Origin: Paulownia fortunei
Lineage: Eukaryota; Streptophyta; Magnoliopsida; Lamiales; Paulowniaceae
Direction: 5' to 3'
Length of the DNA stretch: 64,000 nucleotides
Assembly: GCA_019321725.1 (NCBI GenBank)
Contig: CM033124.1
Coordinates: 6,510,001 to 6,574,000 of the forward strand
Below are positions 25,554-36,005 of the stretch, one piece after another (position 1 is the first letter of the stretch; the number at the start of each line of letters is the position of its first letter). The notes under the pieces were generated by a model. The model saw only the letters and a list, made by a program, of their open reading frames with translations. It did not search any database and was not told the DNA's origin. The translations under genes were made by a program, and so were the position numbers.

Positions 25554-27159
25554 TGCTACAACTTTAAGGTTGCAAACCCAAGTGCAGGTTGTAGTAAGTA
25601 ATAAATTTCTCGTGAGTCCGAGGTCGATCCACAGGGAAGTTGTTTGAAGAATTCAAGTTTATATTTATAAAAGATGGAGTTTATGTGAATCAAAAATATA
25701 TGAACAATTAATGTATGATGTAGCTAAAGAAAAAACCGAAGTAATAAAAGTACTGAGGATTAGGGATCCACTCTTGAGTTTTGGATAGATAAATGGTTAT
25801 TTATTCTTTTTACCTCTATTAATTGCCACAATTGGAATCCATACATAATGAAGGTTCCAATGGAAGAATATTATCAAGTAACTCATGCAATAAGGTAATC
25901 ATGATATTGTCTTACTATTGCAAATTATCTCTTAACGCCAACACTTATTTATGGGATCAAGCATTTATATACTCTTTCGTCAACAACAAATCAAGGTTTC
26001 ACATTAGCAGTCGGTGGGGTAAAACCGTACAATAAGCTAAATGAACCCAGTATTTGTTGTGCCATTGGAGATACATAAATCAAGAATCACCACAAAAATA
26101 AGTAGGGTTTAGATCAAAAATAATAATAATAATACAACATACTTAAACAATTTATACCCTTATAACCATTTATCTTCCTCCATCAAGAGATTCACCCTTT
26201 TTCCTCAGCAAAATAAAATTTAGAAAGACATAATAAAAGTAACAAAGACTAAAAATATAAGAGAAACTAGAGAATGCATTTCTATTACTACTAGAAAACT
26301 TACAATACCAGAAAACATACAAACTAGATAACTTAGCCTAAAGAAACCCTCTACCCCCCTCCTCTTACAAGCTGAATACATGGCCTATTTATAGTACTTG
26401 GAGTAAGCTAGAGTCCAAACAAATAATGGAGGGGTTAATCAAGTGGTATGCTAGTTGCCAAGAGTTGGTAAGTTGTTACACAAATTTCTCAACCACTGAA
26501 TTGAATTACATTTTTCGATCAGATACAACCAGATTTTGAAGATACGTAAAGAATAAAAATTGTAGATCTTTCAACGCTAATATATTTTCATATATCTTTT
26601 GTCAAATTTGGCGATCGGATGAAGGAGATATGGTCAAATTACCGAGTCATGTTCAAGAGCCGCCCTGTAACATCAGCAGCAACTTGCATCCTATGGTTTT
26701 ACCATTTCAACACATTTTCACACCATCTTGTCTTCAGCAAACTTGTTTATTTATCTCTTGGGTATAACATATCCGAATTTTAGACCAAAATAAATTTGGT
26801 CTCAAGATATATAACCGAATTGGTAAAATAAGTCAATACTGGGCTGAACTCTGATCTGAATTTTGGTGATCTATTTTGTGTAATTACTTGGATGAATTTT
26901 ATGCTATCATCAAGACTGAATTGAACTGAGCCTCCAACATAAAAGTTGTACCTCTATCTCTTGGCTTTCAAATGAAACAAGCTTCAGGTCCATAGAGCTT
27001 TTGATCATGAAGTTATGCTCAAATTACAAAAACTGCACAAGTCTGAAAACATGCTTCCATTTATTCCCTAACACAAAACATTAATAAAACAAGAATATTA
27101 ACAAGAATAAAGCAAGAAAAGTATAAAGGATTTGATATAAAAATATGTCAAAATATGCA
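25554..27159 (-). mobile_element. 3' LTR of the full-length Athila element
   Basis: 1606 bp. On the minus strand it begins TGCATATTTTGAC and ends GTTGTAGCA. It is nearly identical to 36006-37605. The TATA-like box TATAAATAG is at 26385-26393, as in the 5' LTR. Confidence 0.95.
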
Positions 27160-27181
27160 CTTATCAAATTCCCCCACACTT
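27160..27181 (-). other. Polypurine tract (second-strand primer) next to 3' LTR
   Basis: On the minus strand AGTGTGGGGGAATTTGATAAG directly precedes the LTR start TGCATA. This is the typical Athila polypurine tract. It is preceded by a small hairpin, CCTTGC/GCAAGG, at 27185-27206. Confidence 0.9.
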
Positions 27182-27885
27182 AACCCTTGCTTGTCCTCGA
27201 GCAAGGTTAAAACAAACATAAACTAATCCACTTTCGTAGGAAAACACGATTGCATTTAGCATATGCAACAAGCCTTTAAACCCCTAGGTGGCCCATAGAG
27301 GACGAGTTATAGTCTCGTGAAGGTTTCCAGCAGTGATACCTACAAACACCTATAATAACTATCTTCCAACTTTTATTCTCATGAAGCAACAAAGTAATAT
27401 GGAAATAAAATCAAACAAGTGTTGAGTTTAACTCTTAGTCATTCAAAAATCAATACATTTCCACAATAATCATACTCAAGTGTGTGTGTGGACAGTTAAT
27501 GTCAATAGTGATGAAACTATGCATGTTTCAAATAAGTGAATTCTCATAAAACCTTACAAAACCATCACCCAATCTCTAACAGAAAAGTTAAACATCATAG
27601 GCTCTTCCTTTGGTGCAAATCTCCACTACACTGAAGGCACCACACGAAATCAAAAGGTCTTTAACAAAGGTTGTAATGGGGCCAAAGGGTGGTGATATAG
27701 CTAAGAAATAAAAGGATAGGATGCAACAAACGTTCTAAAAACTTCATGGAATTAGAGACATAAAATTTATCGATGAAGAATTCTCCAACCCACAAATTTC
27801 ACACTGGAGTCTATTGTTATTGAATTGGACCCCTCTTATTCATCTTGCAACATCTCATTTTTAGTTGCAACTTGTAGCACTTTGC

Positions 27886-27942
27886 AACTTTTTTTTTTAT
27901 ATTGTTTTTTTTCTTTTTTTTCTTTTTTTTCTTTTTTTTCTC
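27886..27942. repeat. Low-complexity pyrimidine tract (A/G-rich on the element strand)
   Basis: Runs of t broken by single c residues; purine-rich on the minus strand. It lies directly beside a polypurine-tract-like motif. Confidence 0.85.
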
Positions 27943-27947
27943 AAGAG

Positions 27948-27967
27948 AAACTCCCCCACACTTATCT
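27948..27967 (-). other. Extra polypurine-tract-like motif in the 3' UTR
   Basis: Minus strand AAGATAAGTGTGGGGGAGTT, sharing AAGTGTGGGGGA with the real tract at 27160-27181. No LTR follows it. Function unknown; possibly a relic of an older 3' end. Confidence 0.5.
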
Positions 27968-28779
27968 TCTATCCCAACCTAAATTTCTTTTGTAAGTCCA
28001 AGCTTTCAATTGAATGTCTCTTAAACTCCAATCATTTTTAGAACAAGGGTTGGATAATAGTGTATTTAGGCTAGGTAAAAAGATATGGTTAAAAAAAAAT
28101 ATATTTATTTATTGTAAGGCTCAAAGTGGTTTACTAGGGGGATGTTTTCTTTAAATATCATATAGGGAACAAACTGATTTGGCAATGGTGCTAGAAAGCC
28201 TAATGCCTTAATCATTTTTCTAGTGGTGCACTATCAGTCGTTCGCCTCGACAGACCAAAAGTAAAAGTTCTAATACTTAACCCCTACATGTTGAAAATTC
28301 AAGTGATGATTAGAGTAAGGGCATAAGAACTATATATTTTGACATGATTGTCTTCACACTAAATAACATAACTATTTGTGCAAAATAAAATTTGAGTATA
28401 ATTATCGCAAAAATATATTAACCAAATAACAACATCAAAGTCCAAAACAACACCCATCATCAATTAAACCATATTATTCATGCTTAATTTTAATCATTGA
28501 AGTTGGAAGAACCTATATGACTAAAAAAAAATATTGGTAATTCACAAACACTTGTTAAAAACTTTACAAACCTGCCATATTATGCAAAAAATAGGGATGC
28601 GTCTCAAGAGTGTTACAATTACCCTTTACTCAGCCACCTTTTTTTCATGCTTTCAACGGACCCAGCAAAAAAAATACGCTTGATTTATATTTATTTTTTA
28701 TTTTTTATTTTTTTTTATTATTATATTTTTAATACTAAAAAAAAAACACACATTGAATATACAAGTCATGATATCAATT

Positions 28780-28820
28780 ATCCCTCCCCCCAACCTAATC
28801 GAGACATTGTCCCCAATGTC
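28780..28820 (-). other. Hairpin followed by G-rich polypurine string
   Basis: GACATTG (28803-28809) and CAATGTC (28814-28820) form a perfect 7-bp stem with a 4-base loop. On the minus strand it is followed by GGTTGGGGGGAGGG. It resembles the hairpin plus polypurine module at the true tract. Confidence 0.5.
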
Positions 28821-28932
28821 AAAAATAGATAGGAAAGTAAAGTTTGAAAGATATCACCTGAAATGCGGCTAATAAAGCTGAAACAACAAAAAAAACACAC
28901 ATACTATTAGATAAAATCATTAACAATAAGTA

Positions 28933-29586
28933 TCACAGACTGAGAGTCAAATTCAATTTGTGTTTTCGACCATTGTTCCTATTGGACCAATCCACATTGG
29001 CCAAGACTGGATCAGGTTTTGGCACATATGCTAGAAGTTGATCAATCAGCTGGTCAGGTGTTGGAGCAGAAATGATGATTCTTCTCGCAGAAGTTGAAAT
29101 AAACCCTTTTTTCGCAGCATGATCTACAAAAGATAGCAAACCATCATAAAAACCATTAACATTAAGAATACTTATAGGTTTTTGGTGAATGTTGAGTTGT
29201 GCCCAAGAGACAATTTGGAATAATTCTTCCAGTGTACCAAAACCGCCAGGTAGAATGATGAATGCATCCGCATTGTTTACCATATTAGGCATTCTGTCCT
29301 GAATGTGTAACACTTTCAGCTCATCTCCAATGGTCATACCTGTGATATTCTGTACTGTTAAACATTTTGGGATAACTCCCAAAACTTTGACATCTCCTAC
29401 ATAAGCAGAAATGGCAACACTCTCCATTAACCCCAAACTGCCTCCCCCATACACTAAATGAATTTTTCTTTCTGCTAAAGTTCTACCAAGATTATTGGCT
29501 GCCCCTATAAACTCACCATTTTTTCCTAGATTGGATCCACAAAAAACACAAATGGAATTAAATTTGCGAGTTGAAGAAACTTCCAT
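28933..29586 (-). CDS. LOG-like: LONELY GUY (LOG) cytokinin riboside 5'-monophosphate phosphoribohydrolase, captured by Athila
   Basis: An open frame of 217 codons with no intron. LOG enzymes (lysine-decarboxylase-like fold) release the ribose-phosphate from cytokinin nucleotides, giving the active free base in the cytosol in one step. The start ATG at 29586-29584 gives MEVSSTRKF then SICVFCGSNLG, the usual N-terminal strand. LVYGGGSLGLM (~residues 44-54) is the nucleotide-binding turn. Arg in HIQDRM (~98) aligns with the conserved catalytic Arg. PGGFGTLEE (~112-120) is the family signature with the catalytic Glu. WAQLNIHQKP, LNVNGFYD, SAPTPDQLIDQL and AYVPKPDP complete the normal C-terminus, and length is typical. 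One oddity is LGLMESV, where Gly is usual after LM (the other copy has Gly). Plant LOG genes normally have several introns, so this copy came through RNA. It follows the Cys-rich gene inside the retrotransposon. Whether it is expressed is unknown. Confidence 0.93.
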   Translation of the reverse strand: MEVSSTRKFNSICVFCGSNLGKNGEFIGAANNLGRTLAERKIHLVYGGGSLGLMESVAISAYVGDVKVLGVIPKCLTVQNITGMTIGDELKVLHIQDRMPNMVNNADAFIILPGGFGTLEELFQIVSWAQLNIHQKPISILNVNGFYDGLLSFVDHAAKKGFISTSARRIIISAPTPDQLIDQLLAYVPKPDPVLANVDWSNRNNGRKHKLNLTLSL

Positions 29587-29824
29587 TTTTTTATTTTTTA
29601 TTTTTAAAATAAGTTGTGCAAAAATAGAGTGAGTACGGTGATATTTATTGAGGTGTGAACAGGGAATACATTTATTGCATGTCTTTTTCTTTTGTCAAAA
29701 AGGTTGAAAATAAGGACACATACAAAATTTAAAAATTAACTACTACCACGTGTATGTACATGTAGTTGTGATTGTGGCTCACATCTTCCTCTGGTTTTAC
29801 GTCCAGTAACGGCTTAAACGCCCT
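29587..29824 (-). other. Spacer between Cys-rich gene and LOG
   Basis: About 240 bp, collinear with 17362-17603 in the other copy. It ends in an A-rich leader before the LOG ATG. No separate promoter is recognised. Confidence 0.7.
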
Positions 29825-30378
29825 CTATGGGTCGAGGATATGCTTCCCATCCAGTTTTCTTATAAACTGACAAACAGGGTCTTTTAATGTCAGATTCCCA
29901 AGACTATAAAGCTCATATTCATTTCGAAAACGATCCCATAAATCAAGAATTGCACGTTGTACCAATCCACATGAATGCGTCTCAAGAGTCAATATAATGT
30001 GATCTAAAGACTCCTTACTCAGTCCATCCATAATGAATTTAAGTTTATCTTCTCGATTTTTAGAGACCATTCCTAAAGAACAACACTTTGTGTTGCAAGT
30101 CCATCTAGCACAAATATGACAAACTTTCATTTTTTTCGCCCTTCGTTTTTTTGAATATGTACTTTTACCAAAACCAGACATGTATCTAGTAAGCAAATCT
30201 GGAAACTCATGTGAAAACTCACCTGCCTTACCTTTGCTTCAATTAACCATCGTATGTCCTCCGGAATGCCTTGTGCATAAGCATCCTCAATCTTTCAATC
30301 CTGATTTTATAAATTTTCAAAATTGCTTTTTAGGAAGAAAAGGAAATCGCTTCTTGAGAGTTAGAAATATATCACCAT
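29825..30378 (-). pseudogene. Cysteine-rich, basic extra gene of the Athila element, frameshifted in its N-terminal half
   Basis: Same gene as 16804-17361. The ATG at 30378-30376 is followed by a one-base loss (ATGGTG against ATGGGTG). Further single-base losses in G-runs (aaggc for aagggc; taaggc for taagggc) and a lost base near 30330 break the first half. The second half is open from ~30196 to the stop at 29825: LTRYMSGFGKSTYSKK, basic patch RRAKK, cluster CHICARWTCNTKC, then a ~75-residue tail ending GKHILDP. The codon that is TGA in the other copy is CGA here. The resemblance to plant-virus cysteine-rich silencing suppressors is clearest in this copy because RRAKK precedes the Cys cluster. 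All breaks lie in homopolymers, so assembly error is possible. Alternative: an unknown host zinc-binding protein. Confidence 0.6.
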
Positions 30379-30576
30379 TTTGAAAATAACAAGAAAAGAG
30401 AATGAGAAAAAAAGAAAATTTATACAAAGATTTCAGTTGTTTGGAAAACTGACAAGTCCGACTTTTATAGCCACGGAGTACCGTTATCCGCCATTTAACC
30501 GGGAAAGAAAAAATAAAAAATAAAAGAAGAAGAAGAGAAGAAAAAAATAATGTCAGATAAAAAAATATATACAACA
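30379..30576 (-). promoter_or_regulatory. Putative internal promoter (TATA box at 30463-30469) between pol and extra genes
   Basis: On the minus strand CTATAAAAG lies 85 bp before the ATG at 30378, preceded by a pyrimidine-rich tract (~30480-30560). It is identical in layout to 16602-16803. It is a plausible source of a subgenomic mRNA for the Cys-rich and LOG genes. Confidence 0.5.
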
Positions 30577-33500
30577 CTAATCATAACAAGGGTTAGAAAG
30601 AAAAAGAATTTCCTCTTGTGAAAATTGATTTTCTAGAAATGGTTTAACTCTTTGTCCATTTACTTTGAATATGTTACCATTTCTAGGATTCTCAATGTCA
30701 ATCGCCCATAAGGATATACTTTTTTACAAAAAGGACCACTCCACCTTGATCTCAATTTTCCAGGAAACAAATGCAATCGAGAATTATAAGCAAAACCTTT
30801 TGACCAACCTCAAATATTTTTCTTGAAATTTTATTATCATGAAAATCTTTGATTCTTGCTTTATAAATTTTAGAATTCTCATATGCATCATTTCGCAGTT
30901 CTTCAAGTTCATTGATTTGCAATTTGCGCAATTTTGAAGCTTCATCAAGGTTGAAGTTAAACATTTTGATTGCCCAATAAGCTTTATGTTCAAGTTCAAC
31001 AGGTAAATGACAAGGTTTTCCATAAACTATCCTATAAGGAGACATGCCTAATGATGTTTTGAAAGCAGTTCTATATGCCCAAAGTGTATCGGTAAGTCTA
31101 AGAGACCAATCTTTACGGTTGGGTTAACTGTTTTCTCCAAAATTTGTTTTATCTCCCTATTTGCAAGTTCAACTTGTCCATTTGTCTGAGGATGATAAGG
31201 GGTTGCAACTTTATGTATGATTCTATATTTCTTCATTAAAATTCCGAAAATTTGTTACAAAAATGTTTTCCCCCATCACTGATAATAGATCTAGGAATTC
31301 CAAATCGACTTAAAATATTTTCTTTCAAAAATTTTATCACTATTTTGTGATCATTGTTTCGACAAGGAATTGCCTCGATCCATTTTGAAATATAATCTAT
31401 GGCAACCAATATGTAAAGAAAACAAATGATAATAGAAATGGCCCCATAAATCAATACCCCAACAGTCAAAGATTTCAATCACTAGGATAGGGTGTAGGGG
31501 CATCATATTTCTCTTTAAAAGGGACCCTAATTTTAACAATTTTCACAACTTTTACAGAAAGTGTAAGTATCTTTGAAAAGAGTTGGCCAATAAAATCCAC
31601 ATTGCAATATTTTTGCAGTAGTTTTCTTTACAGAAAAATGACCACCACATGCTTCTGAATGACAAAATTTGACAATATTACCTATCTCATTGTCAGGCAC
31701 ACATCTTCGAAAATTTGATCCGGATAATATTTGAATAGGTATGGATCATCCCAATAAAATTTTTAACCTCAGTCAAAAATTTTTTTTATCTTGAGAGTTC
31801 CAATGTGATGGCATCTTTCCTGTTATAAGAAAATTAACAATGTCAGCAAACCAAGGTAAAATAGAAACGTTAAATAATTGTTCATCAGGGAAGTGTCATT
31901 AATAGGTGTGGTTTGAAATGAGTCATCACAAACAAGTCTCGACAAATGATCAGCCACTATATTCTCTACTCCCTTTTTATCTCGAATAGTAATATTAAAT
32001 TCCTGGAGTAAGAGAATCCACCTAATCAGTCTTGGTTTAGCATCTTTTTTTGACAAAAGATATTTCAAAACTGCATGATCACTGAAAACAACAATTGGTG
32101 AGCCAACAAGATAAGATCGAAATTTATCCAATGCAAAAACTACAGCAAGTAATTCTTTTTCAGTTGTTGTATAATTCAATTGAGCACCATTTAAAGTTTT
32201 ACTTGCATAGTAAATAACATATGGTTTTTTATCTTTTTTTGTCCAAAACAGCTCCAACAGCATAATCACTAGCATCACACATTATTTCAAAAGGTAAAGT
32301 CCAATCTGGAGGCTGCATGATTGGAGCAGACGTAAGCATGCTTTTAAGCTTAACAAAAGCATTTTCACAGTTTTCAGTCCATTCAAAAATAGTGTCTTTT
32401 GTTAGAAGATTACACAAAGGTTTAGATATTATACTAAAATCTTTGATAAATCTTCTATAAAAACCAGCATGTCCTAAAAATGATCTAATCTCCTTCACAG
32501 TCTTTGGTGTTGGCAAATTGGCAATTAACTCAATTTTAGATTTATCAACCTCAATACCTTCTGATGATATAATGTGTCCAAGAACAATACCAGTTGTTAC
32601 CATGATGAGTGACATTTCTCCCAATTGAGCACAAGATTTTTTCTTCACACCTGATCAAAACCTTTTCTAAATTAGATAAGCAATCATCAAATGAATTACC
32701 AAAAACAGAAAAATCATCCATGAAGACTTCAAGAAAACATTCAACCATGTCACTAAAAATACTAAGCATGCATCGTTGGAATGTAGCTGGTGCATTACAT
32801 AATCCAAAAGGCATCCTTCGATATGCAAAAGTACCAAAAGGACATGTAAAAGTTGTTTTTCTCTTGATCTTCAAGTGCAATTGCAATTTGGTTATATCCA
32901 GAATATCCATCTAAAAAGCAATAAAATTCATGTCCTGCAACTCTTTCTAAAATTTGATCCATGAAAGGTAATGGAAAATGATCTTTCTAGTGACTGAGTT
33001 GAGTTTTCTATAGTCAATGCACATTCGCCAACCAGTAACAGTCCTAGTTGGAATTAATTCATCATTCTCATTCTTGACTACAGTAACTCCAGATTTCTTA
33101 GGTACAACTTGAGTCGGACTTACCCATTTGCTATCAGAAATAGAATAAATGATTCCATTATCTAAGAGTTTAATGACTTCATTTATTACTACTTCTTTCA
33201 TATTAGGATTTAGCCTTCGTTGCATTTCTCTAGATGGTTTAGCATTTTCCTCTAGATAGATGTTTTGTGTGCAAATGAAAGGATTAATACCTTTAATATC
33301 AGCAATGGTCCATCCTAAAGCATTCTTATGCATTTTCAGAGTTTCGATTACTTACCTTCTTGATATGCATCGAGTTTGGAAGAAATTATTACTGGAAAAG
33401 TTTCATTCTCACCCAAGAAAGAGTATTTCAAATTAACTGGCAAAGGTTTCAATTCAACCACGGGAGCTTTAATACTTGATGGAATAGATTTTACTATTGA

Positions 33501-34059
33501 TGATGAAAGTTTTCGAACCTTGGCTTCCAAAAATATTGTTCTTGTACCTGCAAAAATTCAGAGATAGTATTAGTGTGTTCCTTTTTATAAATACTTTCAC
33601 TTTCAAAACAAGTTTCCAAAGAATCTGAAGAGTTAGTAGTAGTAAAGTATTCATGAACAAGTTCTCAATTGAATCCACTTCATGTACTTCGACATCTTCT
33701 GCAGGTTGCATACAAACATTAAACACATTTAGTTCCAAAGTCATATTTCCAAATGATAACTTCAAAATACCATTTCTACAATTGATCAAAGCATTTGAAG
33801 TTGCAAGAAAAGGACGACCCAAAATGATAGGAATTTGTGTATGTGTTTGTGCAACAGGCTCTGTGTCCAAAACAATGAAATCAACTGGAAAGTAAAACTT
33901 ATCAATTTGTACCAACACATCTTCTACTATTCCCTTTGGAACTTTAATCGAACGGTCAGCTAATTGGAGTACAACAGAAGTTGTTTTAAGTTCTCCCAAA
34001 CCTAACTGTTCATAAACTGAGAAAGGTAGAAGATTTACACTAGCACCAAGATCAAGCAA
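30577..34059 (-). pseudogene. Athila pol: protease, reverse transcriptase, RNase H, integrase (multiple frame breaks)
   Basis: Protease (~33650-34059): LDLGASVNLLP active site and ILGRPFLAT flap/core. Reverse transcriptase (~32640-33330): WRMCIDYRKLN, RRMPFGLCNAPATFQ and FMDD at the catalytic site (EVFMDDFSVFG). RNase H (~31900-32560): LGHIISSEGI connection, [42 protein letters not shown]. Integrase (~30577-31760): zinc region, [32 protein letters not shown], then [20 protein letters not shown] and [19 protein letters not shown]. Stop at 30579-30577. The polyprotein would process itself, reverse-transcribe RNA and integrate the cDNA. The frame is interrupted at about ten places, mostly one-base indels in A/T or G runs. 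It is more complete than the plus-strand remnant. Confidence 0.93.
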
Positions 34060-35808
34060 AGCACGCTCTATTCTAGTGTTTCCTATGATACATGAAATGG
34101 TTGGACAACCTGGATCTTGTACTTGGGTGGAGTGAATTGTTGAATGATTGAACTAACACTTTCAGTTAAAAATGCCTTCTTTTTGTACATGATGTTTTCT
34201 TTTGATTGTACACAAATCTTTCAAAAATTTGGCATAAGGTGGAACTTGCTTGATTGCATCCAATAATGGAATATTAATCTGACTTGTTTAAAAATTTCAA
34301 AAATTTCAGCATTTGAGTTCAATTTCTGAGTTGCTTGCAATCTTTGAGGAAAGGGTGCTGGAGGTAAATATTTTTCTTTTTCTTCATTTTCATGCTTACC
34401 TTCTTCAAACTTACCTTTATCGTCAAGACTATTTCCATTTTTCATTTCTGGAGGTGGATTAGAAACTTTCTCCTTGGGATGAATAGTCTTGTCAACAACT
34501 TTTCCATTCCAAGAGTTGTAACTGAATTAGCCTCCTTGACTGTATTTTCACCTGAAGAAGAAACATGACACTGAGTAGAAGGATTAGGTTGAGGTTGAGC
34601 AGGAAATTTACCTTTTTCATGAGTACGCAAAGAAGTTGTCAGTGTTGAAAGTGTGCTTCTGATCTCATTGATAGCTTGTGAAGTCTGATTATTGATGTTT
34701 GTTTGTTCATGCATAAATGCTTGCAAAGTCTCCTCAATGGATTTTGTATGTGGAGGTGAATAAGAATGAAAGTTTTGTGGTTTTTGTGAATGCGGTGGTT
34801 GGGCACGGTTATCATCTCGCCAACTAAAATTGGGATGATTTCTCCATTATGGATTGTAAGTTTCAGAATATGGAGAATGGAAAGGCTTTTTGAATGTGTT
34901 CATAAAATTTGCTTGTACTGGAAGGTTTGGACATTCATTGGTGGAGTGCCCCAAAAGTTCACAATTGCTACAACCTTCTTCCTCTTGCACAGATTTGATT
35001 TCCTTTACTTTTTAAGTTCCATGGCTTCAACTTTTCTTGTTAAACTAGCAAGTCTAGCATTTAGATCATCTTCTTGACTAAGGTAATATTTTCTTTATTA
35101 CTATTAGCAAGATTAGATCTAATAGAACCTTCGGAAGAATTAACACTATGCCATGATTGAGAGTTTTCTGCCAAATGATCTAGGTATTCTAGGGCTTCAT
35201 CAGGTTCCTTATCAAGAAACTCACCATTACACATTGTTTCAACAAATTATTTTGTTTCAGGAGTTAAACCTTCATAAAAGAAACTAATTAAGCGCCATTT
35301 TTCAAAACCATGATGTGGGCATGAATTCAACAATTTTTAAATCTTTCCCAACATTGAAAGAAACTTCATTCGAATTTTGAGAAAAATTTTGAATTTGTCT
35401 TTTCAAAGCATTAGTTTTATGAGTTGGAAAGAATTTTTTTTAGAATTCAGCTTGCATTTCTTGCCAAGTACCAATTGACCTAGGTTTTAAAGAATTAAGC
35501 CAATTTTTTGCTTTATTTTTAAAGAGAAAGGAAATAATTTGAGCTTAACAATCTCATTTGTGCAAGTTTGATCATCAAAAGTGGCACATACTTCATCAAA
35601 TTCTTTTAAATGCAAGTAAGGACTTTCAGAGTCTAAACCATGAAAATTAGGAAGTAAAGGGATCATACCTGACTTGAATCGAAAATTATTTGCATTCAGA
35701 GGAAAATGAAACAAGAAGGAGAAGAATTTCGAGGAGGTTGCAAGTAATAACGCATGGTACGCACCTGTTGATTCTCATTTTCATCCTGGACACTTCATTT
35801 TCAGCCAT
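34060..35808 (-). pseudogene. Athila gag: capsid and zinc-knuckle region (frameshifted)
   Basis: The ATG at 35808-35806 (minus strand, in 'gccatggtgg' read on the plus strand) opens a short MAENE start followed by frame breaks. The capsid core is recognised from MIPLLPNFHGLDSESPYLHL and KLKLFPFSLK (~35487-35714). A zinc knuckle, CSNCELLGHSTNEC (C-x2-C-x4-H-x4-C), is encoded at 34931-34972. Later parts include a coiled, T/S-rich segment (34442-34726) and an acidic/lysine-rich segment (34221-34445). Gag forms the particle and packages RNA. Several single-base indels break the frame. The border with protease is approximate. Confidence 0.85.
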
Positions 35809-35981
35809 GGTGGAAGTGTGTGGAGATGATTCAAACAAGTTTCAAACAAAGTTTCGGAATTATTTCTTACTAAACGTCGAGAATTATGACTACGATACCA
35901 TATAACCATATATCCATAAAAAAATAAACAAACTATATTTACAAAGGAAAAATATTAACAACCTGAATACTTACCTTGCCT
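35809..35981 (-). other. Element leader (5' UTR) with a consensus splice donor
   Basis: About 170 bp between primer site and gag ATG. Close to the primer site the minus strand reads GCAAGGTAAGTATTC (GT at 35974-35973), a near-perfect plant 5' splice site. No matching acceptor was identified with confidence. Confidence 0.45.
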
Positions 35982-35999
35982 TCCCCGGCAACGGCGCCA
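35982..35999 (-). other. Primer binding site (tRNA-Asp type)
   Basis: On the minus strand TGGCGCCGTTGCCGGGGA lies 6 bases after the 5' LTR end. This is the Athila primer site, complementary to the 3' end of plant tRNA-Asp. Confidence 0.92.
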
Positions 36000-36005
36000 A
36001 AAACT

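Larger units (their letters stand above)
27182..28932 (-). other. 3' untranslated region between LOG and the polypurine tract
   Basis: About 1.75 kb without a credible gene. It holds two further polypurine-tract-like strings (27948-27967 and ~28780-28800), hairpins, a T/C-rich low-complexity block at ~27886-27942 and an A/T block at ~28680-28746. I saw no frame resembling an Athila env. Confidence 0.75.

Noticed and set aside
25823..26035. Open frame inside the Athila 3' LTR
   Set aside because: LTR sequence; the equivalent place in the 5' LTR is not open in the same way.
27182..28932. Search for an Athila env-like gene with membrane segments
   Set aside because: No frame of useful length with hydrophobic segments is present; the positions after pol are taken by the Cys-rich and LOG genes.
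32609..33895. Plus-strand open frames over the Athila pol (32609-32914, 33376-33567, 33653-33895)
   Set aside because: They are antisense to protease and reverse transcriptase, whose motifs are clear on the minus strand.
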